From NCBI GenBank assembly GCA_036351575.1, contig JAZBPJ010000024.1:1-22346 (forward strand): 22,346 nt of DNA. The letters run 5' to 3'. Position 1 is the first letter of the stretch; each line of letters starts with the position of its first letter. The position numbers and the translations under genes were made by a program. The notes beneath the pieces were generated by a model. That model saw nothing but the letters and a program-made list of their open reading frames with translations. It did no database searches and had not been told where the DNA came from. This stretch comes from JABDPF01 sp036351575. Lineage in GTDB: Bacteria > Pseudomonadota > Gammaproteobacteria > Xanthomonadales > SZUA-36. Positions 5,793-14,503 of the stretch are shown here, one piece after another.

Positions 5793-8360
5793 ATGCGAAT
5801 GGACAAACTGACCAGCAAGTTCCAGCTGGCCCTGGCGGATGCCCAGAGCCTGGCCACGGGGCTTGACCACCAGCTGATCGAGCCGGTGCACGTGATGGTC
5901 GCCCTGCTGGACCAGGACGGCGGCGCCAGCCGCAACCTGCTGACCAAGGCCGGCGTGCGCGTGAACCCGTTGCGCTCCGCGTTGGGCGAGCGGCTCGACA
6001 GCCTGCCGCGCATCAGCGGCGCCGAAGGCGAGATCAATCTCTCCAACGATCTGATCAAGCAGCTCAACCTGACCGACAAGCTGGCCCAGAAGCGCAACGA
6101 CCAGTACATCACCAGCGAGCTGTTCATCCTGGCCGCGATGGACCTGAAAGGTACGCTGGCCGACCTGCTGAAGCAGCACGGCGCCAACCGCGAGGCGATT
6201 GAAAAGGCCATCGATGAAATCCGCGGCGGCGAGCAGGTCGTCGACCCCAACGCCGAGGACAACCGCCAGGCGCTGGAGAAGTACACCATCGACCTGACCG
6301 AGCGGGCCGAGCAGAGCAAGCTCGACCCGGTCATCGGCCGTGACGAGGAAATCCGCCGCTGCATCCAGGTGCTGCAGCGCCGCACCAAGAACAACCCGGT
6401 GCTGATCGGTGAACCCGGCGTGGGCAAGACCGCCATCGTCGAAGGCCTGGCGCAGCGCATCGTCAACAACGAGGTGCCGGAGGGCGTTCGCGGCAAGCGC
6501 GTACTGAACCTGGACATGGGCGCCCTGCTGGCCGGCGCCAAGTTCCGCGGCGAGTTCGAGGAACGCCTGAAAGCCGTGCTCAATGATCTGGCCAAGCAGG
6601 AAGGGAACATCATCCTGTTCATCGACGAGATCCACACCATGGTCGGCGCGGGCAAGGCCGAGGGCGCGATGGACGCCGGCAACATGCTCAAGCCGGCGCT
6701 GGCGCGCGGTGAACTGCACTGCATCGGCGCCACCACCCTGGACGAGTACCGCCAGTACGTCGAAAAGGACGCCGCGCTGGAGCGCCGTTTCCAGAAGGTG
6801 TTCGTGGGCGAGCCCAGCGTGGAGGACACCATCGCCATCCTGCGCGGCCTGCAGGAACGCTACGAGGTGCACCACGGCGTGGACATCACCGACCCCGCGC
6901 TGGTCGCGGCCGCGACGCTGTCGCACCGCTACATCAGCGACCGCCAGCTGCCCGACAAGGCCATCGACCTGATGGACGAGGCCGCCTCGCGTATCCGCAT
7001 GGAAATCGACTCCAAGCCCGAGGCGCTGGACCGCCTGGAGCGCAAGCTGATCCAGGAGAAAATCCAGCGCGAGGCGCTGAAGAAAGAAAGCGACGACGCG
7101 TCGAAAAAGCGCCTGGATGAGTCCGAGGCCAAGATCGCGGAGATGGAACGCGAATTTTCCGACCTGAATGAAATCTGGAAGTCGGAAAAAGCCTCCGTGC
7201 AGGGCACCACGCACCTCAAGGAGGAACTCGAACGCGCCCGGGCCGAACTCGAGACCGCGATGCGCGCGCAGGACCTGGCGCGCATGTCGGAGCTGCAGTA
7301 CGGCAGGATCCCCGAGCTCGAAAAGCAGATCCGGGGCGCCGAGGACGTCGAGCAGGGCGACTTCCAGCTGCTGCGCAACCGCGTGACCGAGGACGAGATT
7401 GCCGAGGTGGTGTCCCGCTGGACCGGCATCCCGGTCTCGCGCATGCTCGAAGGCGAGCGGGAGAAGCTGCTGCGCATGGAGGAATCGCTGCACGCGCGCG
7501 TGATCGGCCAGGACGAGGCCGTGACCGCGGTGTCGGACGCGATCCGCCGTTCACGCGCCGGCTTGAGCGACCCGAACCGCCCGATCGGCTCGTTCCTGTT
7601 CATGGGGCCGACCGGTGTCGGCAAGACCGAGCTGTGCAAGGCGCTGGCCGAGTTCATGTTCGACACCGAGGAAGCCATGGTGCGCATCGACATGTCCGAG
7701 TTCATGGAGAAGCACTCCGTGTCGCGGCTGATCGGCGCGCCGCCGGGCTACGTCGGTTACGAAGAGGGCGGCTACCTGACCGAGGCCGTGCGCCGCCGGC
7801 CCTACTCGGTGATCCTGATGGACGAGATCGAGAAGGCGCATCCCGACGTGTTCAACATCCTGCTGCAGGTGCTGGAAGACGGCCGCCTGACCGACGGCCA
7901 CGGCCGCACGGTCGACCTGCGCAACACGGTGGTGGTGATGACCTCCAACCTGGGCTCGCAGCGCATCCAGTCGATGGCGGACGGGAGCTACGACGCCATG
8001 AAGCAGGCGGTGATGGAAGTCGTCGGCCAGCATTTCCGGCCCGAGTTCATCAACCGCGTGGACGAAATGGTCGTGTTCCACCCGCTGAGCAAGCCGCAGA
8101 TCCGCTCGATTGCGGGTATCCAGCTGGAGCGTCTGCGCAAACGCCTGGAAAGCCACGGTTTCGGTCTCACGGTTTCCGACGCCGCGCTTGACCTGCTGAG
8201 CGAGGCCGGCTTCGATCCCGTGTACGGGGCGCGGCCCCTGAAGCGGGCGATCCAGAATGACATCGAGAACCCGCTGGCGCAGCGCATCCTGTCAGGCGAC
8301 TACGCGACCGGCGACACCGTGCAGGTGGACGCGGAAGAGGGTCGGTTCACGTTTGACTGA
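5793..8360 (+). CDS. clpB: ATP-dependent chaperone ClpB (Hsp100 disaggregase)
   Basis: ClpB forms a hexameric ring that threads aggregated proteins through its pore, with DnaK. The product is 855 residues (E. coli 857). The N-domain opens 'MRMDKLTSKFQLALADAQSLA', almost as in E. coli. Walker A of the first AAA+ domain (GEPGVGKT) is at 206-213, with Walker B 'IILFIDEIH'. The charged coiled-coil middle domain spans about 405-525. Walker A of the second domain (GPTGVGKT) is at 605-612, with Walker B 'VILMDEIEKAHPDV'. Both Walker A positions equal those in E. coli. The start has a good GAGGAAA site 5 bases upstream. The gene stands alone, flanked on both sides by related palindromic repeats. It lacks the ClpP-binding IGF-type loop expected of ClpA, so it is not a protease partner. 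Confidence 0.98.
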   Translation: MRMDKLTSKFQLALADAQSLATGLDHQLIEPVHVMVALLDQDGGASRNLLTKAGVRVNPLRSALGERLDSLPRISGAEGEINLSNDLIKQLNLTDKLAQKRNDQYITSELFILAAMDLKGTLADLLKQHGANREAIEKAIDEIRGGEQVVDPNAEDNRQALEKYTIDLTERAEQSKLDPVIGRDEEIRRCIQVLQRRTKNNPVLIGEPGVGKTAIVEGLAQRIVNNEVPEGVRGKRVLNLDMGALLAGAKFRGEFEERLKAVLNDLAKQEGNIILFIDEIHTMVGAGKAEGAMDAGNMLKPALARGELHCIGATTLDEYRQYVEKDAALERRFQKVFVGEPSVEDTIAILRGLQERYEVHHGVDITDPALVAAATLSHRYISDRQLPDKAIDLMDEAASRIRMEIDSKPEALDRLERKLIQEKIQREALKKESDDASKKRLDESEAKIAEMEREFSDLNEIWKSEKASVQGTTHLKEELERARAELETAMRAQDLARMSELQYGRIPELEKQIRGAEDVEQGDFQLLRNRVTEDEIAEVVSRWTGIPVSRMLEGEREKLLRMEESLHARVIGQDEAVTAVSDAIRRSRAGLSDPNRPIGSFLFMGPTGVGKTELCKALAEFMFDTEEAMVRIDMSEFMEKHSVSRLIGAPPGYVGYEEGGYLTEAVRRRPYSVILMDEIEKAHPDVFNILLQVLEDGRLTDGHGRTVDLRNTVVVMTSNLGSQRIQSMADGSYDAMKQAVMEVVGQHFRPEFINRVDEMVVFHPLSKPQIRSIAGIQLERLRKRLESHGFGLTVSDAALDLLSEAGFDPVYGARPLKRAIQNDIENPLAQRILSGDYATGDTVQVDAEEGRFTFD

Positions 8361-8385
8361 AGAACCTGAGGTTGACCTGGATTGC

Positions 8386-8426
8386 AGGAGGTCCCTGAAT
8401 ATTCGCTGCGCCAATTCCGGGATGCC
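8386..8426 (+). repeat. Diverged copy of the 33-bp palindromic repeat downstream of clpB
   Basis: AGGAGGTCCC at 8386-8395 is identical to 5433-5442. It is followed by a version of the repeat unit with a handful of substitutions and one single-base indel (TGAATATTCGC, TGC, GCCAATTCCGGGATG). The central palindrome is degraded (GCC replaces GCA). It lies in the same orientation as the upstream copies, 26 bases after the clpB stop. Confidence 0.8.
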
Positions 8427-8448
8427 GCTGCCAGTTATGGCGCTTTCG

Positions 8449-9183
8449 TCATCCCGGGCTTGACCCGGGACCGTCCCCGGCGCGCGCCAGTTCTTCGCGC
8501 AGCACCCGCGACGCCCGCCTGAGCACCAGCAGAACCAGGACCGCCCCGCCAGCCAGCAGCAGCGCGCCGCTGATCAACTGTTCACGCTCGAGGTGGATGT
8601 TGCCGGCGAACAGGGCCGTCACGTTGTCGAGCGTGGTGCCGAGGTAAACGAAGATGAAGTAGGGCAGCAGCATGCCGATGTTGCTGCCCGCCACGTAGTC
8701 GCGCAGGCTCACCGAGGTCAGGCCCAGGGCGTAATTCATCCACGGGAAGGGCAGCAGCGCCAGGCGCAGCAGCAATACGATCGTGAAGCCCTTGCGCTCG
8801 ACGGCGCGATCGATGGCGATGAACAGGCCCTGCCGCCGGATCGCGCGCTCAATCCAGCTACGCGCCAGCGTTCTGGCCAGCAAAAAAGCCGCGGTAGACG
8901 CGAGCAGACCCGCAACCCAGGCCACGGCCATGCCCTTGGCCAGGCCGAACAACAGGCCGGCCAGCATCATCGGCACCGACGCCGGCAGCAGGGCAACGAA
9001 GCTGAGCGCGATAAAAACCGTAACGACAAACAGGGCCCGGGAAGGGTTGGCCTCGGTCCATGCCTGCAGGGAGATCACGTAGTCCTCGAACGGCGTCAGC
9101 AGGGCCAGCGCCAGCAGCGCGGCCAGTACCGCGATCAGGATGGCGGGCTTGCGGTACTTCGATTGCCTGTCCGGGGTTTTCAT
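8449..9183 (-). CDS. TVP38/TMEM64 family (VTT domain) inner membrane protein
   Basis: The product is a 244-residue hydrophobic protein with likely membrane segments at about 13-30, 49-70, 73-105, 133-157, 165-183 and 203-222. Family signs are 'MMLAGLLFGLAKG' (residues 72-84) and 'RLALLPFPWMNYALGLTSV' (139-158). The family is related to DedA proteins and to eukaryotic VMP1/TMEM64 lipid scramblases; bacterial members are mostly uncharacterised, so transport or lipid handling is only an inference. ATG 9183 begins 9 bases after the upstream amidotransferase stop, suggesting the same transcript. The last residues (GPGSSPG) and the stop are encoded by the palindrome at 8452-8470, so the native C-terminus may have been altered. 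Confidence 0.85.
   Translation of the reverse strand: MKTPDRQSKYRKPAILIAVLAALLALALLTPFEDYVISLQAWTEANPSRALFVVTVFIALSFVALLPASVPMMLAGLLFGLAKGMAVAWVAGLLASTAAFLLARTLARSWIERAIRRQGLFIAIDRAVERKGFTIVLLLRLALLPFPWMNYALGLTSVSLRDYVAGSNIGMLLPYFIFVYLGTTLDNVTALFAGNIHLEREQLISGALLLAGGAVLVLLVLRRASRVLREELARAGDGPGSSPG
8452..8470. terminator. Strong palindrome between convergent genes, possible bidirectional terminator
   Basis: TCCCGGG (8452-8458) and CCCGGGA (8464-8470) form a perfect 7-bp GC stem around CTTGA. It lies between clpB (plus) and the TVP38-family gene (minus), whose stop codon abuts it. No T-run follows on either strand, so intrinsic termination is uncertain. The 'GTCATCCCGGGCTTGACCCGGG' theme recurs as a dispersed palindrome in many proteobacterial genomes, so it may be an inserted repeat. 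Confidence 0.5.
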
Positions 9184-9192
9184 ATGACCGGG

Positions 9193-9936
9193 CTACTTCG
9201 ACGGCAGGACCTGCCGGCTCTTGCGCATGCCCAGTGGGCGCAGGAACTGCCCGAACAGGGCCCGGCCCAGCGTGGCCGACTGGCCGATCAGGCGATGGGT
9301 TTCTGCGCGCAGTTCCGCCGCGCTCGACTGGCCATGGGCCTCCAGGTCCGCGGTGTATTCCGGCAGCGTCAGCCAGCGGTTGATCAGGCGCTCGTCCAGT
9401 TCCAGGTGGCATTGCAGGCCCCAGGCGTTCTGCCCGTAGCGGAATGCCTGGTTGCTGCAGTTTTTCGAGGCGGCCAGCGGAATGGCGCCGCTCGGCAAAT
9501 CGAAGGTGTAGCCATGCCAGTGGAATGCCGGGTTCGGTTCGACCAGGGCGCAGAAAAGAGGGTCCGCCGCCGAGTAGAGGGTGGGTTCGATATCGTGCCA
9601 GCCGATCTCCCAGCGGGGCAGCGGCCGGACGCCCGCGCCCAGGGCGTAGGCCAGCAGCTGGGCGCCCAGGCAAATGCCGAGGACCGGGATTTCCTTTTTC
9701 AGCGCGGCCTCGATGCACCCGATCTCGACGTCGAGGTGCGGGTAGCGGTCCGCCTGGTCGGGCATCTGCGGGCCGCCCAGGACGATCAATGCATCGTAGC
9801 GGCCGATGTCCGGTCGCGCGTCCGGGTCGCGGTGAAAATTCACGTAACGAATGCGGTGTCCGCGGGCGCGGAGCATCGGGTCGAGCGTGCCCAGGGGTTC
9901 CGCCGCGACGTGCTGGAAGACCAGTACCTTAGCCAT
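9193..9936 (-). CDS. Class I glutamine amidotransferase domain protein (GuaA-like)
   Basis: A stand-alone GATase-1 domain of 247 residues. The triad is visible: C89 in the elbow 'GICLGAQLLA', H177 and E179 in 'LQCHLELDE'. 'ALIVLGGPQMPDQ' supplies the oxyanion-side glycines. Such proteins release ammonia from glutamine or hydrolyse gamma-glutamyl bonds. No synthetase domain is attached, so the acceptor is unknown. ATG 9936 is preferred; an in-frame GTG at 9945 would add three residues. It follows proA after 72 bases on the same strand and is followed closely by the TVP38-family gene. A link to glutamate or proline metabolism is suggested only by position. Confidence 0.88.
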   Translation of the reverse strand: MAKVLVFQHVAAEPLGTLDPMLRARGHRIRYVNFHRDPDARPDIGRYDALIVLGGPQMPDQADRYPHLDVEIGCIEAALKKEIPVLGICLGAQLLAYALGAGVRPLPRWEIGWHDIEPTLYSAADPLFCALVEPNPAFHWHGYTFDLPSGAIPLAASKNCSNQAFRYGQNAWGLQCHLELDERLINRWLTLPEYTADLEAHGQSSAAELRAETHRLIGQSATLGRALFGQFLRPLGMRKSRQVLPSK

Positions 9937-10008
9937 GGCTGGCACGACTCTGCTGCAAGAGGGGCCTTGGCCGCGATACCGGTTCGCCCGGATTCCAGGT
10001 CCGTGTCA

Positions 10009-11277
<1,269 letters not shown>

Positions 11278-11282
11278 CGTGT

Positions 11283-12362
11283 TCAGTCCATCAGGTACAG
11301 GTAGTCATAGTGGATCAGCGGTTTGCGGCCGCGCCGGCCCATCGCCCGGCCCGCTTCTTCGTGGCCGTAGGCGGCCCGCCCGCAGCCGAGTACTTCGCCG
11401 CCGGGCCCGCATACCTGGATCACGTCACCCTGCTGGAACGGGCCCTGGACCGACTCGATCCCGACCGGCAGCAGGCTGGCCAGGCGGCTGCGGTCGAGCA
11501 GCGCTTCGGCAGCGCCCTGGTTGACCGTGACCGAACCCTCGGCGTGGGCATCGGCGCTGGCCAGCCAGCGGCGCGTCGGCGAGACCTCGTCGCCCGCGGG
11601 AAAGCGCGTGCCGGCGAACTGGCCGGCGCAGATCCTTTCCAGGATGTCCGGGGCGGCTCCATCGCCGATAACCACCGTCGTGCCGAGCCGGGCGGTGCGC
11701 CGCGCCATGTTGAGCTTGCTGTGCATGCCGCCGCGGCCCAGCGCCGAGGCGCCGGCCTGCACGACGTCTTCCGGCCGGTGCACGGCGTCGTCCCAGTTTT
11801 CGATGATTTGCGTGCCCTCGGCTTCGGGGTCGCCGTCGTAAACCCCGGGAACGGTGCTGAGCAGGCACAGCAGGTCCGCCTTTACCATGCCGGCGATCAG
11901 GCCGGCCAGTTCATCGTTGTCGGTGAACATCAGCTCGGTGATGCTGACCACGTCGTTCTCATTGACCACCGGGAGGATGCCGGCGCTCAGCAGGCCCTCG
12001 ATGCAGCCGCGCATGTTCAGGTAGTGCCGGCGGGTCTGGAAATCGCTCTTGCTGGCCAGCACCTGGGCTACCGCCAGGCCGTGCGGCTCGAACAGAGCGC
12101 GGTAGCGCTCCATCAGCCGGACCTGGCCGGTCGCGGCCAGCACCTGCTTCCGGGCCACGGTGTCAGCGACCCGGTCGAGCCGGGCGCCGGCCACCCCGCG
12201 GCCGGCGGCCACGGCGCCGGAAGACACCAGCAGAACCTGCCAGCCGGCCTTGGTCAGGCGGCCGATCTGCTGCGCCAGCTGTTCCATCACGGCCAGGTTC
12301 AGCTCCCCTGCCGGATCGCAGAGCAGCTGGCTGCCGAGCTTGACGACGATGCGCCGCTCCAT
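11283..12362 (-). CDS. proB: Glutamate 5-kinase
   Basis: ProB phosphorylates glutamate at the gamma carboxylate, the first and proline-inhibited step of proline synthesis. The product is 359 residues. The amino-acid kinase domain carries 'RIVVKLGSQLL', 'VLLVSSGAVAAGR', 'PVVNENDVVS' and 'FTDNDELAGLIAGMVKADLLCLLSTVPGVYDGDP'. A C-terminal PUA domain starts near residue 270 ('GSVTVNQGAAEALL... GIESVQGPFQQGDVIQV'), as in E. coli ProB. It starts 11 bases after the stop of the M49-like gene and runs into proA after 5 bases, so it is an internal gene of the operon. No attenuator or operator was seen. Confidence 0.97.
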   Translation of the reverse strand: MERRIVVKLGSQLLCDPAGELNLAVMEQLAQQIGRLTKAGWQVLLVSSGAVAAGRGVAGARLDRVADTVARKQVLAATGQVRLMERYRALFEPHGLAVAQVLASKSDFQTRRHYLNMRGCIEGLLSAGILPVVNENDVVSITELMFTDNDELAGLIAGMVKADLLCLLSTVPGVYDGDPEAEGTQIIENWDDAVHRPEDVVQAGASALGRGGMHSKLNMARRTARLGTTVVIGDGAAPDILERICAGQFAGTRFPAGDEVSPTRRWLASADAHAEGSVTVNQGAAEALLDRSRLASLLPVGIESVQGPFQQGDVIQVCGPGGEVLGCGRAAYGHEEAGRAMGRRGRKPLIHYDYLYLMD

Positions 12363-12373
12363 GGTCCGGCCGC

Positions 12374-14056
12374 TCAGAGCCCCAGCACGTGTGTGCCCAT
12401 TTCAAACACGATATCGACCGGGATCTCGGCACCGGCGAGGCGTTCCAGGTCGTTCTCCAGTTGCGGCCCGATGCCGCCGTAGTTCGCAACGAATGCGTCG
12501 ACCACCGCGTAATCGCCGTCACCCTGCATGGTCAGGATCGTGCGGCTGAGGTCCTCGATGGCCTGCTCGAAGGCTTCGCGGTTGACGCGGTAAACGCCGG
12601 TCGCTTCATCGCGGCTGAAGGCGCCGGCCTGCGCAAAGAAGTTGAAGCGGATCATGTTCGCCCGGCCGTGCGCGCTGCTGGCGCCGAAGCGGATGGAGCG
12701 GAAGATGCCGGCCAGGAAGGTGACGTAGTTGTCCATCACCTCGCCCTCGCCGATCTCGCCTTTTTCGCGCAGCTTTTGCACCATGTACAGGCCGAGGATG
12801 TCGGCCTTGCCTTCCTCGAGCGCGGAAGAGTGCTCCTTCATGGCCTGGCGCACCGTCAGGCCGGAACCGTCGACGGTGTTCTTGATGCCCAGCCCGTGCG
12901 CGACCTCGTGGAACATGGTGTTGCCGAAAAACGCGTCGAAAGTGACGTGCCGGCGCTGGTCTTCGGCAATCAGCACGTCCGCGATGGGCAGCAGGATCAG
13001 GTCGAACTTGGCGCGCATCGCGTTCTTGAGCTGCAGGCGGCGGGTGCCCTTCTCCAGCTGCACCTGTTCGTCGTTGGGCAGGTTGATGGCGATGGTCTTC
13101 GAACCGGCGTTGCAGTCGCCCGCGTAATAGATCGCGTCGTACGCGTTCAGGTCGGCGTCCGAACCCGGCATTTCCGCCTTGTAGGCGTCCGGAACCGGCA
13201 GGCCGGCCTGCAGTTCGGGCAGGTACTGCGCGAAACGGGCCAGCCGCTCGCTCCATTCGAGGTCCTTGACCAGCACGTAGGCCTCGTAGGCGGTGCGGTA
13301 GTTGAACAGCTGGTCCTCGTAGTGCTCGATGGGCCCGATCACCAGTTCGATCGGGTTGTTCTTCATGTCCATCCAGGCCATGTCGGAAGGCTGAAAGTCA
13401 TCGGTAACCAGCGCATCGGCCCGCATGACCAGGTAGTTCGCGAATTCCGGGTCGCCGGCCAGTTCCGCCGCCCGGCGCAGCAGGTCCGCGGCAGCCGCCA
13501 GCGGCTCGGCGAAGGCGACGTGGTAGGGCAGGAGTTCGAGGCTGCCGTCCGCGGCGCGCTTGACGAAGGAATACTGGCCGTCCTTGCCTTCCTGTTCCCA
13601 GGCCTCGAATTCCGCGCGCGTCATGTCTGCCGGGTAGAACTGCGCGCCAACGGGCTTGGCGGCCCAGCCCGGCACGAAGGGGCGGTTGGCGTCCAGCCGG
13701 TCCCAGGGGCCGTAGTTCATTTCGGCGAAACGCCGCATTTTTTCATCATCGATGGTTTCCAGCAGGGTTTCCGGGTCGCCGAAGGCCTGCTGCCAGAACA
13801 GCCCGTCCATGATTTTCGCGGCATCGATCAGCAGCGGAATCATCTGTTTCTGGTTCTCGCTGAGGTGGCCGAGGTCGGCGGTCAGCGTGAACGGCGCGTA
13901 AATATCGAAGCGCGAAGGCGCGGCAGCCGGCTTCTCGCGCACCGCGACAACGGGCTCGGCGATGGCCGTTCTTGCCTCTTTCCCTGAATCGGCGGATTCC
14001 CGGCAGGCAAAAAGCGGCAGGCAGAGGATGAGTGCAATAAGGACTTTGGACCGCAT
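12374..14056 (-). CDS. M49-like (dipeptidyl peptidase III type) zinc peptidase lipoprotein
   Basis: The product is a 560-residue exported protein. It has a lipoprotein signal: basic start, hydrophobic core, lipobox LFAC with C18. The residue after C18 is Arg, not Asp, so outer membrane sorting is likely. The zinc site is H383-E384-V-A-H387 ('FHEVAHGLG') with a second motif E414-E415-G-K-A-D419 ('EEGKADILG'), as in family M49. Classic M49 enzymes have HEXXGH; this one has the five-residue HEXXH form, which is also known from some bacterial members. The family cleaves dipeptides from short peptides, and several bacterial homologs are loosely annotated as Zn-dependent hydrolases. ATG 14056 has an AAGGAG site 6 bases upstream. 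It heads the proBA operon, with an 11-base gap to proB. Confidence 0.85.
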   Translation of the reverse strand: MRSKVLIALILCLPLFACRESADSGKEARTAIAEPVVAVREKPAAAPSRFDIYAPFTLTADLGHLSENQKQMIPLLIDAAKIMDGLFWQQAFGDPETLLETIDDEKMRRFAEMNYGPWDRLDANRPFVPGWAAKPVGAQFYPADMTRAEFEAWEQEGKDGQYSFVKRAADGSLELLPYHVAFAEPLAAAADLLRRAAELAGDPEFANYLVMRADALVTDDFQPSDMAWMDMKNNPIELVIGPIEHYEDQLFNYRTAYEAYVLVKDLEWSERLARFAQYLPELQAGLPVPDAYKAEMPGSDADLNAYDAIYYAGDCNAGSKTIAINLPNDEQVQLEKGTRRLQLKNAMRAKFDLILLPIADVLIAEDQRRHVTFDAFFGNTMFHEVAHGLGIKNTVDGSGLTVRQAMKEHSSALEEGKADILGLYMVQKLREKGEIGEGEVMDNYVTFLAGIFRSIRFGASSAHGRANMIRFNFFAQAGAFSRDEATGVYRVNREAFEQAIEDLSRTILTMQGDGDYAVVDAFVANYGGIGPQLENDLERLAGAEIPVDIVFEMGTHVLGL

Positions 14057-14062
14057 GACGGA

Positions 14063-14068
14063 CTCCTT
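14063..14068 (-). promoter_or_regulatory. Ribosome binding site of the M49-like gene
   Basis: AAGGAG on the minus strand, 6 bases before ATG 14056, supports this start. It is the clearest Shine-Dalgarno sequence of the minus-strand operon. Confidence 0.7.
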
Positions 14069-14110
14069 GATTCGGTATGCAGCAGTGATCGGATGATATC
14101 AGACGAAACT

Positions 14111-14159
14111 CTGGAAAAGCGCCAAACCTGTCCCCATTTCAAACGGCATCGCGTACAAT
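14111..14159 (+). promoter_or_regulatory. Candidate promoters for fmdB-aspS, one heat-shock-like
   Basis: CTGGAAA (14111-14117) and CCCCATTT (14132-14139) lie 15 bases apart when counted from the hexamers. This is close to the sigma-32 consensus CTTGAA, 13-15 bases, CCCCATnT, with one -35 mismatch and a perfect -10. A sigma-70-like TACAAT at 14154-14159 follows without a good -35. Both lie before the fmdB-like start at 14187. The CTGTCCCCATTT core also resembles a half-site of dispersed repeats in some proteobacteria, so the match may be accidental. Confidence 0.35.
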
Positions 14160-14186
14160 CCACCGAATCTCTGAAAGGTTAAAGCC

Positions 14187-14465
14187 ATGCCGATCTACGA
14201 ATACCAATGCCAGTCATGCGGGCACGAACTGGAGAAGCTTCAGCGGATGAGCGACGACGCTCTGACCGATTGCCCGGAATGCGGCGAGGACAGTCTGCGC
14301 CGCCTGGTCTCCGCCGCCGGTTTCCGCCTCAAGGGCGGCGGCTGGTATGAGACCGATTTCAAGAAGGGCGCAAAGAAGAACGTGCACGACACGGGCAAGT
14401 CTTCCGCTTCTTCCTGCTCGACGGGAACCTGCCCGCTCGCCAATTCCGATTCCAGCGCGGCCTGA
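14187..14465 (+). CDS. FmdB-family putative zinc ribbon protein
   Basis: A 92-residue protein beginning 'MPIYEYQCQSCGHELEKLQ', the signature of the FmdB/CxxC_CxxC_SSSS family. C8-C11 and C29-C32 should bind one zinc. A further Cys pair (CSTGTC) lies in the Ser-rich tail, which is common in this family. Function is unknown; roles in regulation have been proposed for a few members. An AAGG site lies about 8 bases before the ATG. The gene is directly upstream of aspS, a pairing seen in many proteobacteria, and is likely co-transcribed with it. Confidence 0.92.
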   Translation: MPIYEYQCQSCGHELEKLQRMSDDALTDCPECGEDSLRRLVSAAGFRLKGGGWYETDFKKGAKKNVHDTGKSSASSCSTGTCPLANSDSSAA

Positions 14466-14503
14466 ACCGGCTGCGTTCCACCGCTCTTGCAGGGACCTGA
14501 ACG

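Noticed and set aside
5601..7493. 630-residue open frame antisense to clpB
   Set aside because: Shadow of the clpB codon pattern; low-complexity L/H/D/Q sequence without a family match.
12389..13987. 532-residue plus-strand frame antisense to the M49-like gene
   Set aside because: The minus strand has a lipobox, zinc motifs and a good ribosome site; the plus frame has none.
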